From the NCBI GenBank assembly GCA_024276995.1, contig JAJRWB010000008.1, forward strand, positions 62,001 through 126,000: a DNA stretch of 64,000 nt, in the 5' to 3' direction. The stretch comes from Candidatus Eiseniibacteriota bacterium. GTDB lineage: Bacteria > Orphanbacterota > Orphanbacteria > Orphanbacterales > Orphanbacteraceae. This document shows positions 9,441 through 17,611 of this stretch, one piece after another. The translations under genes and the position numbers were made by a program. The notes under the pieces were generated by a model. That model made no database searches. It was given only the letters and a program-made list of their open reading frames with translations, and had not been told where the DNA came from. Positions within the stretch are counted from its first letter, which is position 1; each line of letters begins with the position of its first letter.

Positions 9441-11353
9441 TCTCCCACGTGATCGGCACGGCGGGCCATATCGACCACGGGAAGACGACCCTCGTCCGTG
9501 CCCTCACCGGCCACGATACCGATCGCCTGAAGGAAGAGCGGGAGAGGAAGATCTCGATCGATCTCGGTTTCGCGCCGCTCACACTCCCTTCCGGTATGCG
9601 CGTCGCCGTGGTCGACGTGCCCGGCCACGAACGATTCGTGAAGAACATGCTCGCCGGTGTGGGGGGGATCGACGCGGTCCTTTTCACCGTCGCCGCCGAC
9701 GAGGGGGTGATGCCCCAGACGGCGGAGCATCTCGAGATCCTCAACTTTCTCGGTGTGGAGACGGGTGTGGTCGCCTTGACGAAGTCGGATCTCGTGGACG
9801 AGGAGATGCTCGAACTCGCCGCCGACGACGTGACCACCGCCTTCGCCGAAACGACTCTGCGCGACGCGCCCGTGATTCCCTGTTCCGGCGAAACGGGCGA
9901 CGGCGTTCCGCTCGTTCTCGCGGCGCTCGAGAAGGTCCTCCGGCAGGCACCCCCCCGCCGGACGGCCGACTGGTTCCGCCTGCCGGTCGACCGGGTCTTC
10001 TCGTCCCGCGGGTTCGGTACGGTGGTGACCGGCACCGTCTGGTCGGGCGATGTGAAGGTGGGGGACAGGCTCTCCCTTCTCCCCGGCGGGAGCGATGTGC
10101 GCGTGCGGAAGGTCGAGGTGTTCCACGAGGAAGTGCCGAGCGCCGGGAGCGGGCAGCGCACCGCCCTCGCCCTTCACGGCGTCTCGTGCGAGGAGGTGAC
10201 CCGGGGGAACCTCCTCGCCACGCCCGGCGTCCTGACCGCAACCCACATGGTGGACGCGAGGCTGCGCCTCTCCCGGAGCGCGAAGCCGCTCACCCCCCGG
10301 AAGAGGATCCGTTTTCATCACGGCGCGTCGGAGATCCTCGGCCGCGTCGTCCTTCTCGATACGATCGAGATCGAACCGGGTGGGGAGGGGCTCGTCCAGT
10401 TCCGTCTCGAATCACCCGTCGCCGTGGCGGCCGGGGACCGGTTGATCGTCCGCTCGTACTCCCCGGCGCGTACGATCGCCGGGGGACGGGTGATCGACGC
10501 GTTGCCGCCGAAAAGGAAGAGCCGCCGCCCGTCGGACCTCGCTTTCCTCGGGGTTCTCGAAAAGGGGGATCGGCGCAACGCGGTGAAGGAGGTGCTTCTC
10601 GCGTCGCGCTCCGCCGGCAGCGACGTGGTCGCCCTGGCGAAGAGATTGCAGGAGACGCCCGGGGCGATGCGCGCCCTGCTCGAGGAGATGGAAAGCGACG
10701 GCGTGCTTCGCTTCATCGGGTCGTCGGCGGTGCTCGTCGAGACAATGACGGCGCTGCGGGCCGAAGTGGGCGCGCGGCTCGAGCGGGCGCTTCGGGAGGA
10801 TCCGCTCAACCCGGGGCTCCCCCGGGAGGATGTCCGCAAGGGGCTTTCGAGGGAGGTCGATCTTTCCCTTTTCTCGGAGCTTCTCCGGATGATGAGCTCC
10901 GCCGGAGAGATATCGGTGCAGGGCGATCTCCTCTTGCACGGCGCGGGAGGACTTCCGGCGGAAGCGGAAAAGGCGGCCGGCGCGATCGACGCGCTCTTGG
11001 AGGAGAAGAGATTCGTCGCCCCGTCGATGGAGGAGATCGCCGCCGTCTCCGGCATCGAGGGAAAGAGCCTGACGAAGACGATCGACCTGCTCGTCCGCCT
11101 CGGCAAGGTGGTGAAGATCACGCCTTCTCTCGTCTACAGGAAAGAGGAGATCGCCGAAATGGCTGAAATGGTGCGACAGAGGCTCGCGCGGGACGGCTTT
11201 CTCGATATCGCGGCATTCCGGGAACTGACGGGGCTGTCGAGGAAATACTCGGTGCCCATCCTCGAATACTTCGACCGTGAAGGGATTACACGAAGAGAAG
11301 GCGACCGGAGACTCCCGGGCCGCACGGCCGCCTCGACGGAGGAAAGAGACTGA
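9437..11353 (+). CDS. selB: Selenocysteine-specific translation elongation factor SelB
   Basis: SelB delivers Sec-tRNA(Sec) to the ribosome at UGA codons followed by a SECIS hairpin. The 638-residue protein has GTPase motifs G1 GHIDHGKT (10-17), G3 DVPGH (60-64) and G4 TKSD (115-118). The switch region lies in DRLKEERERKISIDLGFA, the SelB form of the EF-Tu GITI segment. Two EF-Tu-like beta-barrel domains follow, and then about 250 residues of winged-helix repeats (for example APSMEEIAAVSGI and FLDIAAFRELTGLSRKY), which bind the SECIS RNA. It is coupled to murA (4-bp overlap) and to the next gene. selA, selC and selD are not in this window. Its presence supports reading the TGA at 45334 as selenocysteine. 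Confidence 0.96.
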   Translation: MISHVIGTAGHIDHGKTTLVRALTGHDTDRLKEERERKISIDLGFAPLTLPSGMRVAVVDVPGHERFVKNMLAGVGGIDAVLFTVAADEGVMPQTAEHLEILNFLGVETGVVALTKSDLVDEEMLELAADDVTTAFAETTLRDAPVIPCSGETGDGVPLVLAALEKVLRQAPPRRTADWFRLPVDRVFSSRGFGTVVTGTVWSGDVKVGDRLSLLPGGSDVRVRKVEVFHEEVPSAGSGQRTALALHGVSCEEVTRGNLLATPGVLTATHMVDARLRLSRSAKPLTPRKRIRFHHGASEILGRVVLLDTIEIEPGGEGLVQFRLESPVAVAAGDRLIVRSYSPARTIAGGRVIDALPPKRKSRRPSDLAFLGVLEKGDRRNAVKEVLLASRSAGSDVVALAKRLQETPGAMRALLEEMESDGVLRFIGSSAVLVETMTALRAEVGARLERALREDPLNPGLPREDVRKGLSREVDLSLFSELLRMMSSAGEISVQGDLLLHGAGGLPAEAEKAAGAIDALLEEKRFVAPSMEEIAAVSGIEGKSLTKTIDLLVRLGKVVKITPSLVYRKEEIAEMAEMVRQRLARDGFLDIAAFRELTGLSRKYSVPILEYFDREGITRREGDRRLPGRTAASTEERD

Positions 11354-12381
11354 TGATCGATCTTCGCAGCGACACGGTGACGAGACCGACGGAGGAGATG
11401 CGCCGCGCCATCGCCGCGGCGGAGGTGGGGGACGATGTTTTCGGGGAAGACCCGACGATCAACGAACTGCAGCGGCGGGTCGCGACGCTGCTCGGCAAGG
11501 AAGAGGCGCTTTTCCTGCCGAGCGGCACTATGGCGAACGTCGTCTCCGTCATGGCGCAGACCTCTCCCGGAACCGAGGTGATTCTCGAAGAAGGTTGCCA
11601 TATCTACAATTTCGAGAGCGGTTCGTCCGCTCGATTCTCCGGTGTCCAGTTCCGTCTCGTCTCGAGCCGCGACGGTTCGTTCACCGCGGACGATGTCGAC
11701 CGCCTCGTAAGAGACGACAACGTCCATCTTCCCCCCACGGCGTTGATCGCCATGGAGAACACCCACAACAAGGCGGGTGGAACGCTCTTTCCGGTGGAAG
11801 CGATGGAGGGGATCGGCCGGTACGCGGAGGAGCGCGGCATCAAGGTCCACCTTGACGGGGCGCGCCTGTGGAATGCGTCGGCGGCCACCGGGATTCCCCT
11901 CTCGCGCTATGCCGCCGCGGCCGATTCGGTGTCGGTCTGTCTTTCGAAAGGCCTCGGCGCGCCGGCGGGCTCGCTCGTGGCGGGGGGCAGGTCGTTCATC
12001 CGTAAAGCGCACCGGATCCGCAAGATGCTCGGCGGAGGGATGCGCCAGGCGGGAATCCTCGCCGCCGCCGGCCTGTACGCCCTCGACCACCACGTCGACC
12101 GCCTCGCCGACGATCACGCCAATGCGAAGCTCATCGCCGATGCGTTCGCCTCCCTTCCCGGCGTCGATGTCGATCTCGACCGGACCGAAACGAACATCGT
12201 CCTCGCCGACGTATCGAACCACCCCTTCGGCGAGGCGAAGATCATCGATGCGCTGAAGCGCCGCGATGTGCTCGTCCTCGCCATCGACACAGGCCTCCTG
12301 CGCGCCGTCACCAGCCTCGAAGTCACATCGGAGCAGGCGGCGGAGGCGGCGTCGATCATCCGGGAGACGCTGATCCCGTGA
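11353..12381 (+). CDS. ltaE: Low-specificity L-threonine aldolase
   Basis: A PLP enzyme that cleaves threonine and related beta-hydroxy amino acids to glycine and an aldehyde. The 342-residue protein opens with MIDLRSDTVTRPTEEMRRA, the hallmark of the family, and carries FLPSGTMANVVSVM, the ENTHNKAGGT segment, HLDGARLWNAS and the PLP lysine in VCLSKGLGAPAGS (about Lys199). The ATG shares one base with the selB stop codon (TGATG), showing translational coupling. Co-transcription with selB and rsmI is probably operon packing rather than a shared pathway. Confidence 0.93.
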   Translation: MIDLRSDTVTRPTEEMRRAIAAAEVGDDVFGEDPTINELQRRVATLLGKEEALFLPSGTMANVVSVMAQTSPGTEVILEEGCHIYNFESGSSARFSGVQFRLVSSRDGSFTADDVDRLVRDDNVHLPPTALIAMENTHNKAGGTLFPVEAMEGIGRYAEERGIKVHLDGARLWNASAATGIPLSRYAAAADSVSVCLSKGLGAPAGSLVAGGRSFIRKAHRIRKMLGGGMRQAGILAAAGLYALDHHVDRLADDHANAKLIADAFASLPGVDVDLDRTETNIVLADVSNHPFGEAKIIDALKRRDVLVLAIDTGLLRAVTSLEVTSEQAAEAASIIRETLIP

Positions 12382-13196
12382 GCGGTACGCTCTACCTCGT
12401 CGGCACGCCGATCGGGAACCTCGGCGATCTCACGCCGCGTGGGGCGGAAACGCTCCGCTCGGTGACGGTGATCGCCGCGGAGGATACCCGCCACAGCAGG
12501 ATCCTTCTCGAACATGTCGCCTGCACGACGCCGATGATCTCGTTCCACGCCCACAACGAATCGTCCCGGACGGGCGAGATCCTCCGCCGTCTCGACGCGG
12601 GCGAATCGGTGGCGGTCATCTCCGATGCCGGGAACCCGGGCATCTCCGATCCGGCAGAGAGGCTCGTCCGCGCGGCGATCGACGCCGGGCTGCGCGTCGT
12701 GCCGGTGCCGGGGCCGAGCGCCTTTCTCACCGCGCTGATCGCATCGGGCCTCCCATCGGGCCGGTTCCGGTTCGAAGGGTACCCCCCGCCGAGGAAGGGG
12801 AAGCGGCTTTCCCTGTTCGACGAGCTGAAAGGGGAGGAGGCGACGGTGATCTTCCACGAATCGCCCCGTCGCGTGGCGCGGCTCGTCGGCGAACTCGCGT
12901 CGGCGTGGGGGGAGCGGAACGTCGTCCTGGCCCGGGAGGTGACGAAGAAGTTCGAGGAGTTCTTTCGGGGGAGTCTCGTGCAGGCGGCGGCCCACCTGGC
13001 GGAGAATCCTCCCCGGGGGGAGTACGTCGTGATCGTCGAGGGAGCGCGGGGCGGTGCGAAGCTCTCCGAGAAGGGCGTGCTCGGTGTCGTCCGGGACGAA
13101 CTCGCCTCGGGACGCTCCCTCCGCGATGCGGTGCGCAGTGCGGCACGCGTCGGGCGGTGGAAGGAACAGGAGGTGTATCGGCTCGTCAGGCGGTAG
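12378..13196 (+). CDS. rsmI: 16S rRNA (cytidine1402-2'-O)-methyltransferase RsmI
   Basis: RsmI methylates the ribose of C1402 in the decoding centre of 16S rRNA. The 272-residue tetrapyrrole-methylase-fold protein has LYLVGTPIGNLGDLTPRGAE, AAEDTRHSRILL, VISDAGNPGISDPAERLV and PGPSAFLTALIASGLP. The C-terminal REVTKKFEEFFRGSL region is also typical. Translation starts at GTG 12378, inside the ltaE stop region (4-bp overlap). It is the last gene of the rho-to-rsmI run, and a new promoter follows. Confidence 0.96.
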   Translation: MSGTLYLVGTPIGNLGDLTPRGAETLRSVTVIAAEDTRHSRILLEHVACTTPMISFHAHNESSRTGEILRRLDAGESVAVISDAGNPGISDPAERLVRAAIDAGLRVVPVPGPSAFLTALIASGLPSGRFRFEGYPPPRKGKRLSLFDELKGEEATVIFHESPRRVARLVGELASAWGERNVVLAREVTKKFEEFFRGSLVQAAAHLAENPPRGEYVVIVEGARGGAKLSEKGVLGVVRDELASGRSLRDAVRSAARVGRWKEQEVYRLVRR

Positions 13197-13216
13197 CGGC
13201 TCTCTTTCCGGTGCGC

Positions 13217-13245
13217 TTGACAGTCGCCCGCACCGCTGATACGCT
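13217..13245 (+). promoter_or_regulatory. Sigma70-type promoter for the CDP-alcohol phosphotransferase gene
   Basis: TTGACA (13217-13222), a 17-bp spacer and TACGCT (13240-13245). Predicted transcription starts near 13252, giving a leader of about 70 nt before the ATG at 13321. Confidence 0.65.
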
Positions 13246-13320
13246 CCCGGCCACCGTGGTGCTCACGCCGTTTCGCGCGGACCGGTTTTTTCGGCCGACT
13301 CATTCGAAAGGTACTCCAAG

Positions 13321-13890
13321 ATGCTGAACGAAGATCAAAAGATGAGGTTTCGTTCGGTCCTTTCGCCGTGCACAACGTTCTTCGCCCGGAGCGGGATCCA
13401 CCCGAACGTGCTCACCATCGCCGGCCTCGTTTTCGCCCTTCTCGCCGGCCGGGCGCTGTGGCTCGGCAGTTTCCGCCTCGGCGCGATCCTCCTCCTCGCC
13501 GGCGGGCTTTTCGATATGCTCGACGGCGAGGTCGCCCGCGCGGGGGAGCACGGTTCCCGTTTCGGCGCCTTCTTCGACTCCACCATCGACCGCTACGCCG
13601 AGATCATCCCCTACCTCGGCCTCGCCCACGCGATGCGCTTCGACGATCTCTATCTCCTCCCCTACCTGGTGATCACCGGTTCGCTCATGGTGAGCTACAC
13701 CCGCGCCCGCATCGAGGGACTCGGCGCGTCGTGCACCGTGGGCGTGCTCGAACGTCCCGAGCGGATCGTACTCCTCTTTCTCGGGCTTCTCGTGGGAGGC
13801 CCCCTCCTGAGCGCCGCCCTCGTCGTTCTGGCGGCGGGAAGCCATTTCACGGCGTTTCAGCGGATGCGCCACGCCCGCTCGGTGCTCTGA
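13321..13890 (+). CDS. CDP-alcohol phosphatidyltransferase family membrane enzyme
   Basis: A 189-residue integral membrane enzyme that moves a phospho-alcohol group from a CDP-linked lipid to an acceptor. The complete catalytic signature DxxDGxxARx8GxxxDxxxD is visible as DMLDGEVARAGEHGSRFGAF followed by FDSTIDRY. Four or more hydrophobic helices surround it. The sequence does not tell whether the acceptor is glycerol-3-phosphate, inositol-phosphate or serine; short single-domain members like this are often annotated PgsA-like or inositol-phosphate transferases. It stands as a single-gene unit with its own promoter. Confidence 0.85.
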   Translation: MLNEDQKMRFRSVLSPCTTFFARSGIHPNVLTIAGLVFALLAGRALWLGSFRLGAILLLAGGLFDMLDGEVARAGEHGSRFGAFFDSTIDRYAEIIPYLGLAHAMRFDDLYLLPYLVITGSLMVSYTRARIEGLGASCTVGVLERPERIVLLFLGLLVGGPLLSAALVVLAAGSHFTAFQRMRHARSVL

Positions 13891-13968
13891 GGCTCAATTT
13901 CTCCGGAGGAACGCCCCTCGAACACGGTGATGGAAGTGCCGATAAGCGGTGGAAGAACCGTCGGACCG

Positions 13969-13998
13969 TTGGCCGTGCCGGGCCGATTGTGCTAAAAC
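13969..13998 (+). promoter_or_regulatory. Possible promoter for the CtpA-type protease gene
   Basis: TTGGCC (13969-13974), an 18-bp spacer and TAAAAC (13993-13998) resemble a weak housekeeping promoter. A start near 14005 would leave a leader of about 125 nt containing the hairpin at 14063-14081. Confidence 0.35.
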
Positions 13999-14062
13999 AG
14001 AAGAAACAGAGTCTTCCCGATCCCGGAACAGGCGGGCCGCTCCGGGGTGATTCGTTCATCGG

Positions 14063-14081
14063 GGCGTCCGGAGGGGACGCC
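14063..14081 (+). promoter_or_regulatory. Leader hairpin with SD-like loop upstream of ctp
   Basis: A perfect 7-bp stem (GGCGTCC 14063-14069 and GGACGCC 14075-14081) presents a GGAGG loop, about 50 nt before the ctp start. No T tract follows, so it is not a terminator. A regulatory or RNA-protecting role is only a guess. Confidence 0.3.
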
Positions 14082-14131
14082 GGACCATCGACAACCGCCC
14101 GGGCGCGCGGAACATCGGAAAGGGGATGATC

Positions 14132-15802
14132 ATGCCGCGATTCTCTCATGCCGTTACCACAGGAAAGCTGATCATCGTCTCCTTGCTCGCCGCGCTGCTC
14201 GTCTTCGCGCCGACCGACGCCTCGGCGGACGGGAAGAGGAAGAAGAAAGAGAATATCTACAGCGACCTCAACCTCTTCAGCGAGGTGCTGCAGAGGGTCG
14301 AGTCGGACTATGTCGACGAAGTGGAGATGCGGGAACTCATTGTCGGCGGGATCCGCGGGATGCTCAAGACCCTCGATCCCCACACGCAGTTTCTCGACAC
14401 GAAGCAGTATCGCGACCTGATGGTCGGCACCAAGGGGAGCTTCGGCGGGCTCGGAATCGTGATCTCGATCCGGGACAACATCCTGACGGTCGTCTCCCCC
14501 ATCGAGGGAACCCCCGCGTCCCGCCTCGGTATCCAGGGTGGTGACCAGATCCTCTACATCGAGGACGAACCGACGAAGGGGTTCACGTCGGAAGACGCGG
14601 TGAAGAGGCTTCGAGGGCCGGAGGGGACGAAGGTCACCATCAAGATCCGGCGCGAGGGGGTGGAAGGACTTCTCGAGTATACCATCACGAGGGCGATCAT
14701 CAAGCTGAAGTCGGTGCCGTACAAGTTCATCCGCGACGGCATCGGCTATGTCCGGCTCTCTCAGTTCTCGAAGCGCACCAGCGAAGAACTCGCCTCGGCG
14801 ATCGACAGCCTCGAGACGGTGGGCATCAACGGTCTTCTCGTCGATCTGCGAGGGAATCCGGGCGGTCTCCTCGACCAGGCAGTGGCGGTGTCCGACCTTT
14901 TTCTCGACGAGGGGGAGCTGATCGTATTCACCAAGGGGCGGAAGCGAAATACGAACAAGCGGTTCGTCGACGAACGGCCCTCGCCCCTCAAGGGGTATCC
15001 CCTCGTCGTGCTCGTGGACGGCGGGTCGGCGAGCGCGTCGGAGATCGTGTCGGGCGCGGTCCAGGACTGGGACCGGGGTCTTGTGGTGGGCAAGCAGAGC
15101 TTCGGGAAGGGATCGGTGCAGTCGGTGCTCCCCCTTTCGCAGGATTGCGGGTTGAAGCTGACCACGGCGAAGTATTACACCCCCTCGGGCAGGTGTATCC
15201 ACCGCGATGACCGTGACAGTCACACGGCGATCAAGACCGCCGAGGCGGTTGCCGATGACTCCGCCGGCGCCGACAGGGAAGTGTTCCACACGAACGCCGG
15301 ACGGCCGGTCTTCGGCGGCGGCGGGATCACTCCCGATATCGAGATCGACCAGAGGGTGATCTCCAAGGTGGAGGAGACGGCCGAGCGGAAGTCGCTCTAC
15401 TTCAAGTTCGCCGTCGATTATGCCGCCTACCACGAGGTGACCCCCGGCTGGGACGTGACGGACGATGTGTACGCCGACTTCCTGAAGCTCGTCCACGAGG
15501 AGGCTCGCGATGTGGATGACGAACAGATCGCCGAAGCGGAGTACTACCTGCGCAACGGCATCAAGCGGGAGATCTACAGGAAGGCGTTCGGCGACCAGGC
15601 GGCCTACATCGTGATGACCGACGTCGACGATCAGCTGAAGGCGGCGTTCGACATCTTCAAGGAGTACAAGGCGGAATCCGACCTGATGGCGGTGAGCGAG
15701 CGCCACCGCGCCGAACGGGAGGCGCTCGCCGCCGCGGCCGAGAAGGACAGCGCCGGTGCCGGTCTCGCGGTGGATGCGCTCTCCGGCGGCGAGGCGCGCT
15801 GA
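14132..15802 (+). CDS. ctpA: S41 family C-terminal processing peptidase (CtpA/Prc type)
   Basis: A secreted serine protease that cleaves proteins near their C-termini in the periplasm. The 556-residue protein has a signal peptide ending near ASADG and a PDZ domain (GGLGIVISIRDNILTVVSPI through GGDQILYIEDEPTKG). The catalytic core has GYVRLSQFSKRTSEEL, DLRGNPGGLLDQAV, the nucleophile region GGSASASEIVSGA and the general-base lysine in GKQSFGKGSVQSV. The roughly 150-residue C-terminal extension after the core is charged and helical and ends in Ala/Glu-rich sequence. The ATG at 14132 is chosen because AAAGGGG is six bases upstream. Confidence 0.94.
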   Translation: MPRFSHAVTTGKLIIVSLLAALLVFAPTDASADGKRKKKENIYSDLNLFSEVLQRVESDYVDEVEMRELIVGGIRGMLKTLDPHTQFLDTKQYRDLMVGTKGSFGGLGIVISIRDNILTVVSPIEGTPASRLGIQGGDQILYIEDEPTKGFTSEDAVKRLRGPEGTKVTIKIRREGVEGLLEYTITRAIIKLKSVPYKFIRDGIGYVRLSQFSKRTSEELASAIDSLETVGINGLLVDLRGNPGGLLDQAVAVSDLFLDEGELIVFTKGRKRNTNKRFVDERPSPLKGYPLVVLVDGGSASASEIVSGAVQDWDRGLVVGKQSFGKGSVQSVLPLSQDCGLKLTTAKYYTPSGRCIHRDDRDSHTAIKTAEAVADDSAGADREVFHTNAGRPVFGGGGITPDIEIDQRVISKVEETAERKSLYFKFAVDYAAYHEVTPGWDVTDDVYADFLKLVHEEARDVDDEQIAEAEYYLRNGIKREIYRKAFGDQAAYIVMTDVDDQLKAAFDIFKEYKAESDLMAVSERHRAEREALAAAAEKDSAGAGLAVDALSGGEAR

Positions 15803-15833
15803 CGCGGGCGACCGGTCCGGGCGACTCGACCCT

Positions 15834-15863
15834 CTGGCGCCCGGATCGATTCTATCCTAGAAT
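15834..15863 (+). promoter_or_regulatory. Candidate promoter giving a leaderless dusB transcript
   Basis: TAGAAT (15858-15863) lies exactly 7 bp before ATG 15871, so transcription would begin at or next to the start codon. The -35 candidate CTGGCG (15834-15839, 18-bp spacer) is weak. There is no Shine-Dalgarno sequence before either ATG, which fits leaderless translation. Confidence 0.4.
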
Positions 15864-15870
15864 GAAACCC

Positions 15871-16863
15871 ATGAAGATCGGCGACCTGACCGTAAGACAG
15901 GGGGCGCTCCTCGCGCCCCTGTGTGGTGTCACCACCCGCCCGTTCCGGAAGATCTGCCGGCGGATGGGGGCGGCGGTGGTCTACTCGGAGACGATCTCCG
16001 CCGAGGGACTCGGCCGGATGAACGAGAAGACCCTCGAACTGGTGCGATTCGATCCCGAAGAGCGCCCCATGGGGATCCAGATCTTCGGTTCCGATCCGCA
16101 CAGGATCGCCCTCGCCGCGCGGATCGTCGAGGACCTCGTCCGGCCCGACCTGATCGACCTCAATTTCGGATGTCCCGTGCCGAAGTTCGTCCGCCATGAT
16201 CGGGGCGCCGCGCTGCTGAAGGATACCGGCCGGATCGGGGAGATCGTCGCCGCCGTGGTGAAGAGCGTCTCGCTGCCGGTGACGGCGAAGATGCGCGCCG
16301 GTTGGGACGAGGGGAATATCGTGGCGCGCGAGGTGGCGCGCATCGTCGAAGGGGAGGGGGCGGCCGCGCTGACCGTCCATGGGAGGACGCGCTCTCAGGG
16401 GTACACCGGCCGCGCGAACTGGGAGTGGATCGCCGACGCGGCGTGCGCCGTTTCGATCCCCGTCATCGGCAACGGCGACGTGTCCTGCGGCGCCGACGCC
16501 GTGCGGCGGATGGAAGAGAGCGGCTGCGCCGCCGTCATGATCGGCCGCGGGGCGATCGGCAATCCATGGATCTTCCGCTCCGTCGCCGCCCTCCTGGCGA
16601 CCGGAAAGGAAACCGGCCCGCCGTCGGCGTCGGAGCGGCTTGCCGTCTGCCTCGAACATCTCGACCTCCAACTCGCCGACCGGGGGGAACTGAAGGGAAT
16701 CCGCGAGTTCCGCCGCCACCTCTCCGCCTACAGCCGCGGCCTCCCGGGGAGCGCCGCCTTCCGCGACAGGGCGAACCGGATCGAAAAGAGGGGGGCGCTC
16801 GAGGCGCTCTTGAAAGAGTTCTACGGCGCCGCGGCACGGAGGGAGAGGGAGAATGCGGCCTGA
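15871..16863 (+). CDS. dusB: tRNA-dihydrouridine synthase (DusB type)
   Basis: A flavin enzyme that reduces uridine to dihydrouridine in tRNA using NADPH. The 330-residue TIM-barrel protein has MKIGDLTVRQGALLAPLCGV at the N-terminus, which aligns with the normal DusB start and supports ATG 15871 over 15862. The catalytic cysteine is in DLNFGCPVPKFV (about Cys101), FMN-binding segments include TAKMRAGW, LTVHGRTRSQGY and IGNGDV, and MIGRGAIGNPWIF closes the barrel. It heads a tight run dusB-larB-larC-pyrR-pyrB-pyrC and overlaps larB by 11 bp. Confidence 0.95.
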   Translation: MKIGDLTVRQGALLAPLCGVTTRPFRKICRRMGAAVVYSETISAEGLGRMNEKTLELVRFDPEERPMGIQIFGSDPHRIALAARIVEDLVRPDLIDLNFGCPVPKFVRHDRGAALLKDTGRIGEIVAAVVKSVSLPVTAKMRAGWDEGNIVAREVARIVEGEGAAALTVHGRTRSQGYTGRANWEWIADAACAVSIPVIGNGDVSCGADAVRRMEESGCAAVMIGRGAIGNPWIFRSVAALLATGKETGPPSASERLAVCLEHLDLQLADRGELKGIREFRRHLSAYSRGLPGSAAFRDRANRIEKRGALEALLKEFYGAAARRERENAA

Positions 16864-17611
16864 TCTCCTGAAGGAATTGCTCGAGAAGGTCGGTCGCGGC
16901 GCCCTCGACCCCGCCGCCGCCCTCGAGAAGCTCCGGAACCTTTCGTTCGAACAGCTCCCCTTCGCCCGTGTCGATCACCACCGCGCGCTGAGGCAGGGTT
17001 GGCCGGAGGCGATCTTCTGCGAGGGGAAGAGCGCCGAACAGGTGCTCGCCATCGCCGAGGCGATCGTCGGATCGGGTTCGAACCTTCTCGCCACGCGCCT
17101 CGACGCCGAAAAATACGCCCTCCTCGAAGGGAAGATCCCCTCGGTCCGTTACAACCGGGAAGGCCGGATCGCCGTCGCGATTCAAGACGCGCCGCCTCCC
17201 GGTGGAAAGGTGACCCTCCTCACGGCGGGTACGTCCGATATTCCCGTCGCCGAGGAGGCGGCGGAGACCCTCGGCGCTCTCGGCCACGCCGCCGAGAGGA
17301 TCTACGACGTCGGAGTCGCCGGCATCCATCGCCTCTTCGCCGAGGGGGAGAGGATCCGCGACGCCGAGGCGCTCCTCGTCTTCGCCGGCATGGAAGGGGC
17401 GCTCCTGTCGGTGGTGGGAGGGATCAGCGCCGTCCCGGTGATCGGCGTTCCGACGAGCATCGGTTACGGTACCGCCCTCGGAGGGATGACCGCGCTTTTC
17501 GGCATGCTCAACAGTTGCGCTTCGGGCGTGACCGTGGTAAACATCGACAACGGCTTCGGCGCCGCGTGCGCCGCTCACCGGATCCTCGCACCCCTCCGGG
17601 AGGGTGAATGA
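16853..17611 (+). CDS. larB: Pyridinium-3,5-biscarboxylic acid mononucleotide synthase LarB
   Basis: LarB carboxylates and hydrolyses nicotinic acid adenine dinucleotide to begin synthesis of the nickel-pincer nucleotide cofactor. The 252-residue protein has a PurE-like C-terminal domain with TAGTSDIPVAEEAAETL, VFAGMEGALLSVVGGI, VIGVPTSIGYG and LNSCASGVTVVNIDNGFGAA. The N-terminal DPAAALEKLRNLSFEQL segment is typical of LarB and absent from PurE. GGGAGAGGGAG precedes the ATG, which overlaps dusB. larC follows with a 4-bp overlap; larA and larE are not in the window. Confidence 0.93.
   Translation: MRPDLLKELLEKVGRGALDPAAALEKLRNLSFEQLPFARVDHHRALRQGWPEAIFCEGKSAEQVLAIAEAIVGSGSNLLATRLDAEKYALLEGKIPSVRYNREGRIAVAIQDAPPPGGKVTLLTAGTSDIPVAEEAAETLGALGHAAERIYDVGVAGIHRLFAEGERIRDAEALLVFAGMEGALLSVVGGISAVPVIGVPTSIGYGTALGGMTALFGMLNSCASGVTVVNIDNGFGAACAAHRILAPLREGE

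Noticed and set aside
7625-11353. Single open frame spanning prmC, murA and selB
   Set aside because: Only the part from 9437 encodes conserved protein (SelB). The upstream part is Arg-rich shadow translation of prmC and murA.
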